Part shown: in pieces, positions 54,234 to 62,956 of the stretch | Layout: each line of letters begins with the position of its first letter | How positions within the stretch are numbered: position 1 is the first letter of the stretch | NCBI GenBank assembly: GCA_001898145.1 | Contig: MKSR01000028.1 | Coordinates: 1-64,000, forward strand | DNA from: Dyadobacter sp. 50-39 | GTDB taxonomy: Bacteria; Bacteroidota; Bacteroidia; Cytophagales; Spirosomataceae | Direction of reading: 5' to 3' | Length of the DNA: 64,000 bases | The notes under the pieces: generated by a model | What the model saw: only the letters and a program-made list of their open reading frames with translations | Databases searched by the model: none | What the model was told of the DNA's origin: nothing | Program-made: the position numbers and the translations under genes

Positions 54234-55289
54234 ATGAATCGATCGACCCTTATTGACTTATTGACTCGTTATGAAGCGCATGCGTGCACACCCGAGGAAT
54301 CGCAGCTGGTGGAGCATTGGTATGAACTGCTGGGAGAGCCGGTGGAAATACCAATGACCGAAGCGCAGTGGGTTGCGATCGAACAAAAGCTTTGGCGGAA
54401 GGTTCAGCCGCAGGTACACGATGAAGAGGGTGCTACGGTGCCGTTAATGCGGCCATTGTGGCGCAAAGTGGTGCTGGCCGCGGTCGGTATGGCGGCGGCA
54501 GTGGCGGTGGCGGTGGGGTTAAACTGGCATGTGCAATTGCTTCCGGGCTGGTTTGGCGGGCAGACAGCCCTCATCGGCCAGTTGGAAGAAAGCGACTGGA
54601 CGCAGCATATGAACGAAACGGGTAAGCCGGAGGAAATCAGGCTGCCGGACGGAAGCCATATAGTGCTAGCGCCGCATGCGCAGCTGGCAGTGCACAAGGC
54701 ATTCAACAGCAGGAACCGCGACGTGCGCTTGCTGGGGGAGGCCAACTTCAATGTGCACCGCGATCCTGCCAGGCCATTCCTCGTGTATTCGGGAGACATT
54801 GTCACGAAGGTGCTGGGTACGTCATTCAGGATCCGGGCCGGAGATCCGGCGCAGCCTATCCAGGTTACCGTTCAAAGTGGAAAGGTAACGGTGTACAGAC
54901 CGGTGGTCAACGATCTTCCGAATGTGAATCCGAACCGCGGCGTGATCCTTACGCCCAATCAGAAAGCAACCTATTTTCCTGATAACAAGCAGTTTGTTAC
55001 CGGTATTGCCGAAGACCCGCAGCCCATTGCTGCCCCGGCCGAGACGAATGCAACAGCTCCTTCGCTGGAATTTACGGACACGCCCATCGGTGACGTCATC
55101 CATCGGCTGGAAGCCATTTACGGCATGGAGATCGAGCTCGAACAGGAATCGCTGAGCCATTGCCCGTTCACCGGCGACCTCACGCACCAGTCGCTTTATA
55201 CGAAGCTGGAATTGCTTTGCGGAACGATCAACGGAAGCTATGAAGTGCGCGGGACGAAAATTCTGGTTACCGGAAAAGGCTGCCAATAA
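54234..55289 (+). CDS. FecR-family anti-sigma factor
   Basis: 351 residues. A cytoplasmic N-terminus (LIDLLTRYEAHACTPEESQL), one transmembrane helix (VVLAAVGMAAAVAVAVGLNW), a FecR domain (LPDGSHIVLAPHAQLAVHKA, FNVHRDPARPFLVYSGDIVT) and a C-terminal DUF4974/STN-like domain (LEFTDTPIGDVIHRLEAIYG). It senses the STN domain of the SusC protein and controls the sigma factor 152 bases upstream. Confidence 0.92.
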   Translation: MNRSTLIDLLTRYEAHACTPEESQLVEHWYELLGEPVEIPMTEAQWVAIEQKLWRKVQPQVHDEEGATVPLMRPLWRKVVLAAVGMAAAVAVAVGLNWHVQLLPGWFGGQTALIGQLEESDWTQHMNETGKPEEIRLPDGSHIVLAPHAQLAVHKAFNSRNRDVRLLGEANFNVHRDPARPFLVYSGDIVTKVLGTSFRIRAGDPAQPIQVTVQSGKVTVYRPVVNDLPNVNPNRGVILTPNQKATYFPDNKQFVTGIAEDPQPIAAPAETNATAPSLEFTDTPIGDVIHRLEAIYGMEIELEQESLSHCPFTGDLTHQSLYTKLELLCGTINGSYEVRGTKILVTGKGCQ

Positions 55290-55472
55290 CCCACCTCTAA
55301 ACCACCCGACTATGATGTGATGACTTTTACCGACGTCTGTAAATGAAATCGGTACCGTGGGGGCGGTACCGGATTCCTTCGCCCTTCCTGTATCTCGCAG
55401 AACGCCCATTTCAGGGTGTGACAGGGCTTCTTTTGCTAAATCCTAAACAAAACTTAACAAACATTCAAAAGT

Positions 55473-58400
55473 ATGAAAGACCGTCTACTTTGTCAATCCT
55501 GGCTTTGGGTAGTTATGAAACATTCCGTCTACCAACTTTTTCTGGCCGTTGTTTTGATAAGCGCCATTCAGGCGCGCGACACCCATGCACAAAACCTGCT
55601 GGAACGGATCGTTACGATCCATTTCGACCAGACGGACGTGAGCACGTTTTTGAATTCCCTTGAAAAATCGACCGGCGTCGATTTCGTATACAGCTCCAAG
55701 GCCATTGGTGCACACCGGAAGTTATCCGTCCACCAGAGCAACCAGAAGCTCGCTTTTGTGCTCGAAAGCACATTGAAACCCATGAATATTGGTTTCCGGC
55801 TCGTGGACGGGTCCATCCTGCTGCACCGATCGGCGAGCCCGCCGCCATCCGCGGAGGGAGATCCGGCGCATCCGACAGGCGCATTGCCCGCAGCCACTCC
55901 GGCCGATATCCAGATCACGGGCAAGGTAACCGACGAAAAAGGCGAAGGGTTGCCCGGTGTGAGCGTGGTCGTGAAGGGCACGCAGCGCGGGACGGTCAGT
56001 GTCGCCAACGGTTCTTACAGCATCGGTGTGCCCGCAGAGAGCGATGTACTCGTGTTCTCATTTGTAGGGTATCTTTCGCAGGAAGTGGTGGTGGGGAGCA
56101 AAAAGCAGGTGGATGTAGCGATGGCGACCGACACCAAGGCTTTGGAAGAGGTGATGGTGGTAGGATACGGAACGCAGAAGAAATCTGATCTGACGGGGTC
56201 CGTCAGTTCGGTGAAAGGTGCCGATCTTACGCGGCTGCCCACCCAGCGTGTCGACCAGGCGCTGCAAGGCCGGGCGGCGGGCGTAATGGTGCAGAATACC
56301 GACGGCGCACCCGGTGGTAATGCCACGATCCGCGTCCGGGGAGGGAACTCGATCACCGGGGGCAACAATGCGCTCGTGGTGGTGGACGGCATTCAGGGGG
56401 TCAATATTTCAACCATCAACCCGAACGACATCGAATCGCTGGAAGTGTTGAAGGATGCCTCTGCCACAGCAATTTACGGCGCTCGCGGGGCTAATGGCGT
56501 AATCCTGATCACCACCAAAAGAGGCGCGTCCGGCAAGGCCGTTCTCAATTATGGGTTCAGTTTCGGCGTACAATCGCTGGGCCATAAGCTCGACCTGATG
56601 AATGCCGGCGACTATGCCCGCAAGTCCAACGACTGGGCCGCGACCCAAAACGGTACCCCCAGCGCGCCGATAGAGCCGGTACTGCCTTTTTCTACGGAGC
56701 AGATCGCCAAACTGGACGCCTCGGGAGGCACCGACTGGCAGAATGAGATTTACCGGAAAGGCAAAATGCAAAACCATCAGCTGTCGGTAAGCGGCGGCAA
56801 CGAGTCGGCGCGGTATTTCGTCTCGGGCGGCTATATGAACCAGCAGGGAATTGTACTGAATACCAAATATACCCGCTACAATTTGCGGAGTAACCTGGAT
56901 TTCAAGGTGACCGGCTGGATGAATGCGGGTATCAACCTCAATGTGATCAAGGATAAGGGGAATGTGCCTCCGGTGGGCGAGGGGACACGGTTCGGAGATA
57001 TTCTCGGCCAGGTCATCAACACCGTCGCCCGCTTCGACCCGATCACTCCCGTGTACGACGCCAATGGGAATTATAACTCGAAAGCGTTGAAAGGTGGTCC
57101 CGACGGTACGAAGATCTACGCCGATAACGACGTATGGAACCCGGTAGCCACGGCATTGGAAACCAAGTCGGAGAAAAACAATATCACCAATGAAATCAGC
57201 ACCTTCCTGGATTTCAAATTGGCGAAAGGGCTGTCGCTGCGGGTGACGGGTGCCGCCAGTATCAATGCCAACAACGAGCAGCATTACTATGGCACCAAAA
57301 CCCAGCCCGGGCGCGGCGTGAGCGGGACGGGCGACCTGGCCGAAAACAGCTACCAGTATTTCCAAAATTCGAACATTCTGACCTATAACCACGTGTTCGC
57401 GAAAAAACACGCACTGACCTTCACCGGCGTGGCAGAGCAGCAGCTGATCCAGTCAAAAAGCTCATTTATTTCTGCACAGGGCTTTTTCAGCGACGATACG
57501 GGCATTAACGATCTCGGCGGCGCGTCGCAGATCAACGAGCGGTACAACTCCCGTTACAAACAGATCCTCAACTCGTTCCTCGGTCGTGTGAATTATGTTT
57601 TTGACGAAAAATACATGATTACCGCCAGCTACCGTGCGGATGGTTCGTCGGTATTCGGGGCCAACAACAAATGGGGCTACTTTCCTTCCGCGGCAGCTGC
57701 CTGGCGGATTTCTCAGGAGGATTTTTTGAAAGATGTGCATGCGATCTCGAACCTGAAACTGCGCGGCAGCTGGGGTAAAACGGGTAACCAGGCCATTCAG
57801 CCTTACCAGACACTCGCCACAGTGGCTTCGGGCTTTAACTATCCTTATGATGGCACGAATGTTCCGAATATCGGTTTCCAGCTGGGCAGGGCGGCTAACC
57901 CCAACCTGAAATGGGAAACTACCGAGCAGGCGAACGTAGGTATCGACCTGGGCTTTTTCGGGGAGCGGCTCGTTGCCACCGTGGATGTTTATAAAAAGAA
58001 AACCAAGGACCTCCTGCTGAACAAACAGGTGGAAGCTTACACGGGTTTTGCCACCATTCTTTCCAATGTAGGTTCAATTGAAAACAAAGGCCTTGAAATA
58101 TCGTTGGGCGGTAAGCCGTTCACCGGTGATAAGCTGAGATGGAATACATCCGCCAATATCTCTTTCAACCGGAGCAAGGTGCTGGCCCTGCTCGATAATG
58201 CCCCGCTCGCGATACGGACCAGCACAGGCGGCGGCTACCAGATCTACGGAAGCGGCTTTTCACTCAAATACCTGCAGGTAGGGCAGCCGGTAGACCAGAT
58301 GCGCGGCTACGTGAACCAAGGGACATGGAGCGAGGCGGAAAAGGACCAGGCCCGGAAAATGGGACAGGCCCCCGGCGAGGCCAAATGGAAGGATGTGAAC

Positions 58401-58994
58401 GGCGACGGCAAGATCACCCGTGCCGGCGACGGGCAGGAGGTGATCGGAAATGCTTCGCCCAAGTTTATTTATGGCTGGAACAACAGCATCAGTTACCGAG
58501 ACTTTGACCTCACCTTCCTGATCCAGGGCAATTATGGCAACCAGATCTTCAATGCGGTGCGCATCAAAACGGAAAACCCATCCAACGGACTGAGTACCAA
58601 TTTGAAAAACCGCTGGACGCCGGCCAGCCAGCACACTGATGTCCCGGCGTTCATCTCCACGCGGGAGCGGAATGCGATGGAACTGGGGTCGAATCAGACG
58701 GCCGGGATTGGGGTCGATCAGCGGTCGAGCCGGTGGGTAGAGAATGGTTCCTACCTGCGGATGAAGAATATTACGCTCAACTACACCGTCCCTTCGGCCA
58801 TGGCCGGCAAGATCGGCGCGAGCAGGCTGGCGGCTTATGTGACGGCCATCAACCTTTTCACCTGGACCAAATACACCGGATATGACCCCGAAGTGAGCTC
58901 GTTCAACGCCGGTGGTGCCGGTGGGCTGGGCATCGATCTCAGCAATTACCCTACTGCCAGAGTATTCATGTTCGGCGTCAATCTCACATTTTAA
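55473..58994 (+). CDS. SusC/RagA TonB-linked outer-membrane transporter with STN domain
   Basis: 1,173 residues. The signal peptide is followed by an STN (secretin/TonB N-terminal) domain (IHFDQTDVSTFLNSLEKSTG), a carboxypeptidase-D-like domain (ITGKVTDEKGEGLPGVSVVV), a plug (LEEVMVVGYGTQKKSDLTGS, NPNDIESLEVLKDASATAIY) and a beta barrel ending in FGVNLTF. It imports a glycan or similar nutrient with the SusD lipoprotein. The STN domain should signal to the FecR protein. Start may be 55,473 or the ATG 14 codons further down at 55,515. Confidence 0.95.
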   Translation: MKDRLLCQSWLWVVMKHSVYQLFLAVVLISAIQARDTHAQNLLERIVTIHFDQTDVSTFLNSLEKSTGVDFVYSSKAIGAHRKLSVHQSNQKLAFVLESTLKPMNIGFRLVDGSILLHRSASPPPSAEGDPAHPTGALPAATPADIQITGKVTDEKGEGLPGVSVVVKGTQRGTVSVANGSYSIGVPAESDVLVFSFVGYLSQEVVVGSKKQVDVAMATDTKALEEVMVVGYGTQKKSDLTGSVSSVKGADLTRLPTQRVDQALQGRAAGVMVQNTDGAPGGNATIRVRGGNSITGGNNALVVVDGIQGVNISTINPNDIESLEVLKDASATAIYGARGANGVILITTKRGASGKAVLNYGFSFGVQSLGHKLDLMNAGDYARKSNDWAATQNGTPSAPIEPVLPFSTEQIAKLDASGGTDWQNEIYRKGKMQNHQLSVSGGNESARYFVSGGYMNQQGIVLNTKYTRYNLRSNLDFKVTGWMNAGINLNVIKDKGNVPPVGEGTRFGDILGQVINTVARFDPITPVYDANGNYNSKALKGGPDGTKIYADNDVWNPVATALETKSEKNNITNEISTFLDFKLAKGLSLRVTGAASINANNEQHYYGTKTQPGRGVSGTGDLAENSYQYFQNSNILTYNHVFAKKHALTFTGVAEQQLIQSKSSFISAQGFFSDDTGINDLGGASQINERYNSRYKQILNSFLGRVNYVFDEKYMITASYRADGSSVFGANNKWGYFPSAAAAWRISQEDFLKDVHAISNLKLRGSWGKTGNQAIQPYQTLATVASGFNYPYDGTNVPNIGFQLGRAANPNLKWETTEQANVGIDLGFFGERLVATVDVYKKKTKDLLLNKQVEAYTGFATILSNVGSIENKGLEISLGGKPFTGDKLRWNTSANISFNRSKVLALLDNAPLAIRTSTGGGYQIYGSGFSLKYLQVGQPVDQMRGYVNQGTWSEAEKDQARKMGQAPGEAKWKDVNGDGKITRAGDGQEVIGNASPKFIYGWNNSISYRDFDLTFLIQGNYGNQIFNAVRIKTENPSNGLSTNLKNRWTPASQHTDVPAFISTRERNAMELGSNQTAGIGVDQRSSRWVENGSYLRMKNITLNYTVPSAMAGKIGASRLAAYVTAINLFTWTKYTGYDPEVSSFNAGGAGGLGIDLSNYPTARVFMFGVNLTF

Positions 58995-59005
58995 CAAGCA
59001 CCAGA

Positions 59006-60454
59006 ATGAAAAAGAACTTATCCTATACAGGCAGCGGTTTCGTGGCGGTATTGCTGTTCATCGCAAGCTTTTCCTGCCAGAGCCTGGTAGAAACGCCGGA
59101 AGGCATTTCTACGCCCCAGAATTTTTACACCACCGTGGCACAATGCGAAGCCGCCTATGCAGGTTCGATGAATGCCTTGTTTGTCGAATGGGGCGGGTAC
59201 CAGAACATCCCCGCTTTTCCGGACGGGCAATTTGAAGGTGCCAGCCTGGATATTGCCGCGACGTCGTTCAACGACTTGTGGAGCTGGCATTACAAGGCCA
59301 TTGCGAACGTGAATGCGGTATTGAAAGCGGTGAAGCAAGGCAGCCTGGCCGGCAATTCCCAGGACGATATCGACAAGGTGATCGGGCAGGGACGCTTTCT
59401 CCGCGCATTCAACTACTTCACGCTGGTGCGGCTTTACGGCAAAATCCCTTACATCACCGAAGACACGCCCGATCCAGTTTCTACGCCCCTTACGCCCGCG
59501 TCACGGCTGGAAATAGCGAAAGTGTACGACCTGCTGGAAGCCGACCTCACATTCGCCGCGGAGCACCTCGGCGACCTGGACGCTGCGTCAGGCAAGCCTA
59601 ACAAATGGATCGCTAAGGGATACCTTGCCAAAGTGTATCTGACCCGTGCCACCGCCCCGCTCAACCAGACAGAGAACTACGCAAAAGCCCGTGATGTGGC
59701 CAACGACGTGATTGCCAACGGTCCCTACGACTTGCTGCCGAGCTTCCAGGACGTTTTCAAAACATCCAATAACCACAGCAAGGAGGTCATGTTCGCATTT
59801 CATTCCTCGCCCCAAACGCCCTACATGCCCGGCAATGCCTGGGCGCCTTCCGAAATGGACGGATGGAGCGGCGGTCCGGTGAAAATTTACTGGGCGTCCA
59901 ACATTTACCCGGAGCAGCCACGGAAGCACAATTACCTGCTCCTCGATTTTACATCCGATATTTACGACCCTTCGGCACCCATTATCAACTGGTCCAAGTC
60001 GGCCGACGGCGTGCCCTATATCGGTAAATACAATATGCCTAACCTCACTTACGATCAGCAGGTGGGCGGCGGCGATGCCGGCATCGAGATGAAACTCCTG
60101 CGCTTTGCCGATATCCTGCTCATCTACGCCGAAGCGGCCAACATGGCCGGCAATGGCCCGACCCAACTCGCTGTCGACCGGCTGAACAGGATCATCGACC
60201 GCGCGAATGCAGGCACGGGTAAGGAGGCCCGCGCGACGCTGTCCATGACCAAGGCGCAGTTTGACCAGAAAGTGATCGACGAAAGGAGCTATGAGCTGTG
60301 TTTCGAAAACGATCGTTACTTCGATGTGCTGCGGAAGCGCATTCTCCAGCAGGTGAACCTGCCCGACAATGCGCAGGGTTACGATGAAAACGACTACCTG
60401 CTGCCCATTCCGGCCCTGGATGCAAAAGCGATAGGACAAAACCCGGGTTATTAA
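59006..60454 (+). CDS. SusD/RagB nutrient-binding lipoprotein
   Basis: 482 residues. A lipoprotein signal (VLLFIASFSCQ) is followed by the SusD pattern: EGISTPQNFYTTVAQCEAAY, QGRFLRAFNYFTLVRLYGKI, KWIAKGYLAKVYLTRA and a C-terminal IDERSYELCFENDRYFDVLR with YLLPIPALD. It binds the nutrient at the cell surface as the lid of the SusC barrel. It starts 11 bases after SusC. Confidence 0.95.
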   Translation: MKKNLSYTGSGFVAVLLFIASFSCQSLVETPEGISTPQNFYTTVAQCEAAYAGSMNALFVEWGGYQNIPAFPDGQFEGASLDIAATSFNDLWSWHYKAIANVNAVLKAVKQGSLAGNSQDDIDKVIGQGRFLRAFNYFTLVRLYGKIPYITEDTPDPVSTPLTPASRLEIAKVYDLLEADLTFAAEHLGDLDAASGKPNKWIAKGYLAKVYLTRATAPLNQTENYAKARDVANDVIANGPYDLLPSFQDVFKTSNNHSKEVMFAFHSSPQTPYMPGNAWAPSEMDGWSGGPVKIYWASNIYPEQPRKHNYLLLDFTSDIYDPSAPIINWSKSADGVPYIGKYNMPNLTYDQQVGGGDAGIEMKLLRFADILLIYAEAANMAGNGPTQLAVDRLNRIIDRANAGTGKEARATLSMTKAQFDQKVIDERSYELCFENDRYFDVLRKRILQQVNLPDNAQGYDENDYLLPIPALDAKAIGQNPGY

Positions 60455-60462
60455 TTTCAGGT

Positions 60463-62901
60463 ATGTATTTCAAAAGATTGTGGAAAGCGGCCCTGTGCGT
60501 CGGGCTGCTCGGAGGTACTTTGGCGTTCCGGGTCTGCTACCAGGATAATCCCGTACATAAAGGCCGGAGGCTGCATGGGGAGAAGATGGGAAAAGGCCAG
60601 CCCTATGCCCGAAATGACCCATGGGGATTTGCCGGCTTTGGCGGCGGCGGGGCAATGTTTTATCCGGCGGTGAGCCCGCACAATGCCAACCGCGCCATGG
60701 TAGCCTGTGACATGACCGGCTCTTTCGCTACCTGCGACGGCGGCAAGTCGTGGCGGATGTTCAATCTAAGGGGCCCCGTGGATTACTTTGTTTTCGACCC
60801 GGTGGATTCCAACACGGTTTACGCAAACTCCGTTGGCCTGTTCAAAAGCATTGACCGTGGCAATACCTGGTCGCTGTTTTACCCGGCGCCTTCCGACATC
60901 AGCGGCATTGTTTCGCAGGGCGACCACGCCAGTGAGAAGATCGTGACGAAAGATAGCACCGTGCGGAAGGTGCAGGCATTCGCAGTGGATCCCGCGGATT
61001 CCAAAAAGCTGTACGCGGCCATTGCGGTCAACGACAAATCCGCGTGCTATATTTCCACCGACGGCGGCGTGAGCTGGCAGAAAGAATGGGATCTGGCAGG
61101 GCAGGCAAAAAACATTTTCGTCCATCCCGCCTCCCCCGCACATGACAGGACGATCTACATTTGCGGACAAAATGCCATTACCAAACGGGAGAAAGGCGTC
61201 TGGAAAATCAATCGGAACCCGGATGTACAGGTGTTTACCGGGTTTACGGGAGGTTTTGACACAAAAAGTAAGGGCTTCACAATCTATGCCATTTCCGGCA
61301 CCTCCTATTTTAATCCTAACCCTGAAAAATCTGGAATTTTTTATACCGGGGATGGTGGTGAAACCTGGGAAAACCGTCAGAATGGACTGGCACGATTTGC
61401 CGTGAAAGGTGCAGAAGCGCCCGAATGGCGGAGTATCGCCACCAGCGCATTGCACCCGAATGTGGTATATGTCTCTTACGCCAATCTGAAAGTGCATGCG
61501 GACACCGCGAGCATCGGCGTAGCGAAAAGTGACGATTTTGGCCGGAGCTGGAAGCTTGTCTGGAAAGACGATCTCACGAAAAAAGGGGGCTTCCCTGCCA
61601 AAAATTTCGAAAAGGAATGGATCAACGAACGTTTCGGCCCTTCCTGGGGCGAAAATCCATTTTCGATCGGCGTGTCGGCTACCGATCCGGACATTTGCTT
61701 CGCAACCGACTTCGGACGTACGGTCAAAACGCGGAATGGCGGCCAAAGCTGGGAGCAGGTATATACCCGTAAGAAGGCGGATAATGGCTGGGTCTCCCGC
61801 GGATTGGAGGTAACCACCAGCTACGCCGTCGTTTTTGACCCGTTCGACACAAGCCATGTGTTAATAGCCAATACCGACATTGGCCTCATGGAAAGCCGCG
61901 ACGGCGGCGAAAGCTGGCTGAGCGCAACCCGGAATAATGGCGTTCCGAATGCCTGGGCCAATAGCACCTACTGGCTGGAATTTGACCCGGCGGTGAAAGG
62001 CCGCGTTTGGGCGGCTATGAGCGGCACACACGATCTGCCGCGCCCGAAAATGTGGCGTAAAACCGGTGTGAGGAGCTACCAGGGCGGTATTTTGCAGAGT
62101 GAGGATGCCGGTAGGACGTGGAAGCCTGTAAGCGACGATATCGGTGAAGGCGCGATGACGCACGTGCTCATAGACCCGGCGAGCAGCCCCGAAAAACGGA
62201 CATTGTACGTCTGCGCGTTTGGAAAAGGGGTGTACAAATCCCTGGACGGCGGCAAGAGCTGGCAACCTAAAAACAAGGGGATTGAAGGCAGGGAGCCATT
62301 TGCGTGGCGCATCGTCAGGCGTAAATACGACCACACGCTGTTCCTGGTCGTGAGCCGCAGGAGCGAAGACGGAAAGTCCGCAGCGGACGACGGTGCCTTG
62401 TACCGCTCCACCGACGGGGCCGGATCCTGGAAGAAAATGCACTTGCCCGAAGGTACCAATGGCCCCACAAGCCTGGCCGTAGACCCGGGGAACCGCGGCC
62501 GGCTGATCCTCTCCGCCTGGGGCCGCAAAATGCCTGGCCCGTTTTCACCGGATACCGGCGGCGGTATTTTTATTTCGGATAATGACGGCGAAACCTGGCG
62601 GCAGGTGCTCCGAAATGACCAGCATATTCACGACATCACCTACGACGCCCGCGTACGTACCTTCTACGCCTGCGGGTTCAATGGCTCGGCGTACCGCTCG
62701 GAGGATGCAGGCACAAGCTGGAAGCGGCTCGGCGGCTATAATTTCAAATGGGGAAAACGCGTCGAGCCCGATCCGCGCGACCCCGAAAAAGTATTTATCG
62801 TCACATTCGGGGGCGGAATATGGCACGGCCCGGCAAGGGGCGACGACAATGCATTGGAAGATATTCTGGGCCCTGTATTGATGCGAATTCCGGATTACTG
62901 A
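60463..62901 (+). CDS. Secreted Asp-box (BNR/GH74-like) beta-propeller protein
   Basis: 812 residues, starting 8 bases after SusD. After an N-terminal hydrophobic segment (WKAALCVGLLGGTLAF) there are about 12 Asp-box motifs (TCDGGKSW, SIDRGNTW, STDGGVSW, TGDGGETW, SDDFGRSW, TRNGGQSW, SRDGGESW, SEDAGRTW, SLDGGKSW, STDGAGSW, SDNDGETW, SEDAGTSW), which form two 7-blade-type propellers as in GH74 xyloglucanases and BNR/VPS10 proteins. In a SusCD operon it is most likely a glycan-degrading enzyme or glycan-binding protein. The catalytic Asp pair of GH74 cannot be confirmed by eye. Confidence 0.8.
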   Translation: MYFKRLWKAALCVGLLGGTLAFRVCYQDNPVHKGRRLHGEKMGKGQPYARNDPWGFAGFGGGGAMFYPAVSPHNANRAMVACDMTGSFATCDGGKSWRMFNLRGPVDYFVFDPVDSNTVYANSVGLFKSIDRGNTWSLFYPAPSDISGIVSQGDHASEKIVTKDSTVRKVQAFAVDPADSKKLYAAIAVNDKSACYISTDGGVSWQKEWDLAGQAKNIFVHPASPAHDRTIYICGQNAITKREKGVWKINRNPDVQVFTGFTGGFDTKSKGFTIYAISGTSYFNPNPEKSGIFYTGDGGETWENRQNGLARFAVKGAEAPEWRSIATSALHPNVVYVSYANLKVHADTASIGVAKSDDFGRSWKLVWKDDLTKKGGFPAKNFEKEWINERFGPSWGENPFSIGVSATDPDICFATDFGRTVKTRNGGQSWEQVYTRKKADNGWVSRGLEVTTSYAVVFDPFDTSHVLIANTDIGLMESRDGGESWLSATRNNGVPNAWANSTYWLEFDPAVKGRVWAAMSGTHDLPRPKMWRKTGVRSYQGGILQSEDAGRTWKPVSDDIGEGAMTHVLIDPASSPEKRTLYVCAFGKGVYKSLDGGKSWQPKNKGIEGREPFAWRIVRRKYDHTLFLVVSRRSEDGKSAADDGALYRSTDGAGSWKKMHLPEGTNGPTSLAVDPGNRGRLILSAWGRKMPGPFSPDTGGGIFISDNDGETWRQVLRNDQHIHDITYDARVRTFYACGFNGSAYRSEDAGTSWKRLGGYNFKWGKRVEPDPRDPEKVFIVTFGGGIWHGPARGDDNALEDILGPVLMRIPDY

Positions 62902-62956
62902 CGCCGATTTCCGGTTAAGTCGCCTTCCGGAAGTTCAACCAGACGTTGCGTGGCTG

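Noticed and set aside
56409-57410. Long 333-residue frame opposite SusC
   Set aside because: It is a shadow of the GC-rich SusC gene, without its own family features.
60766-61857. Long 363-residue frame opposite the Asp-box protein
   Set aside because: Shadow of the propeller gene; no domain match and no ribosome site.
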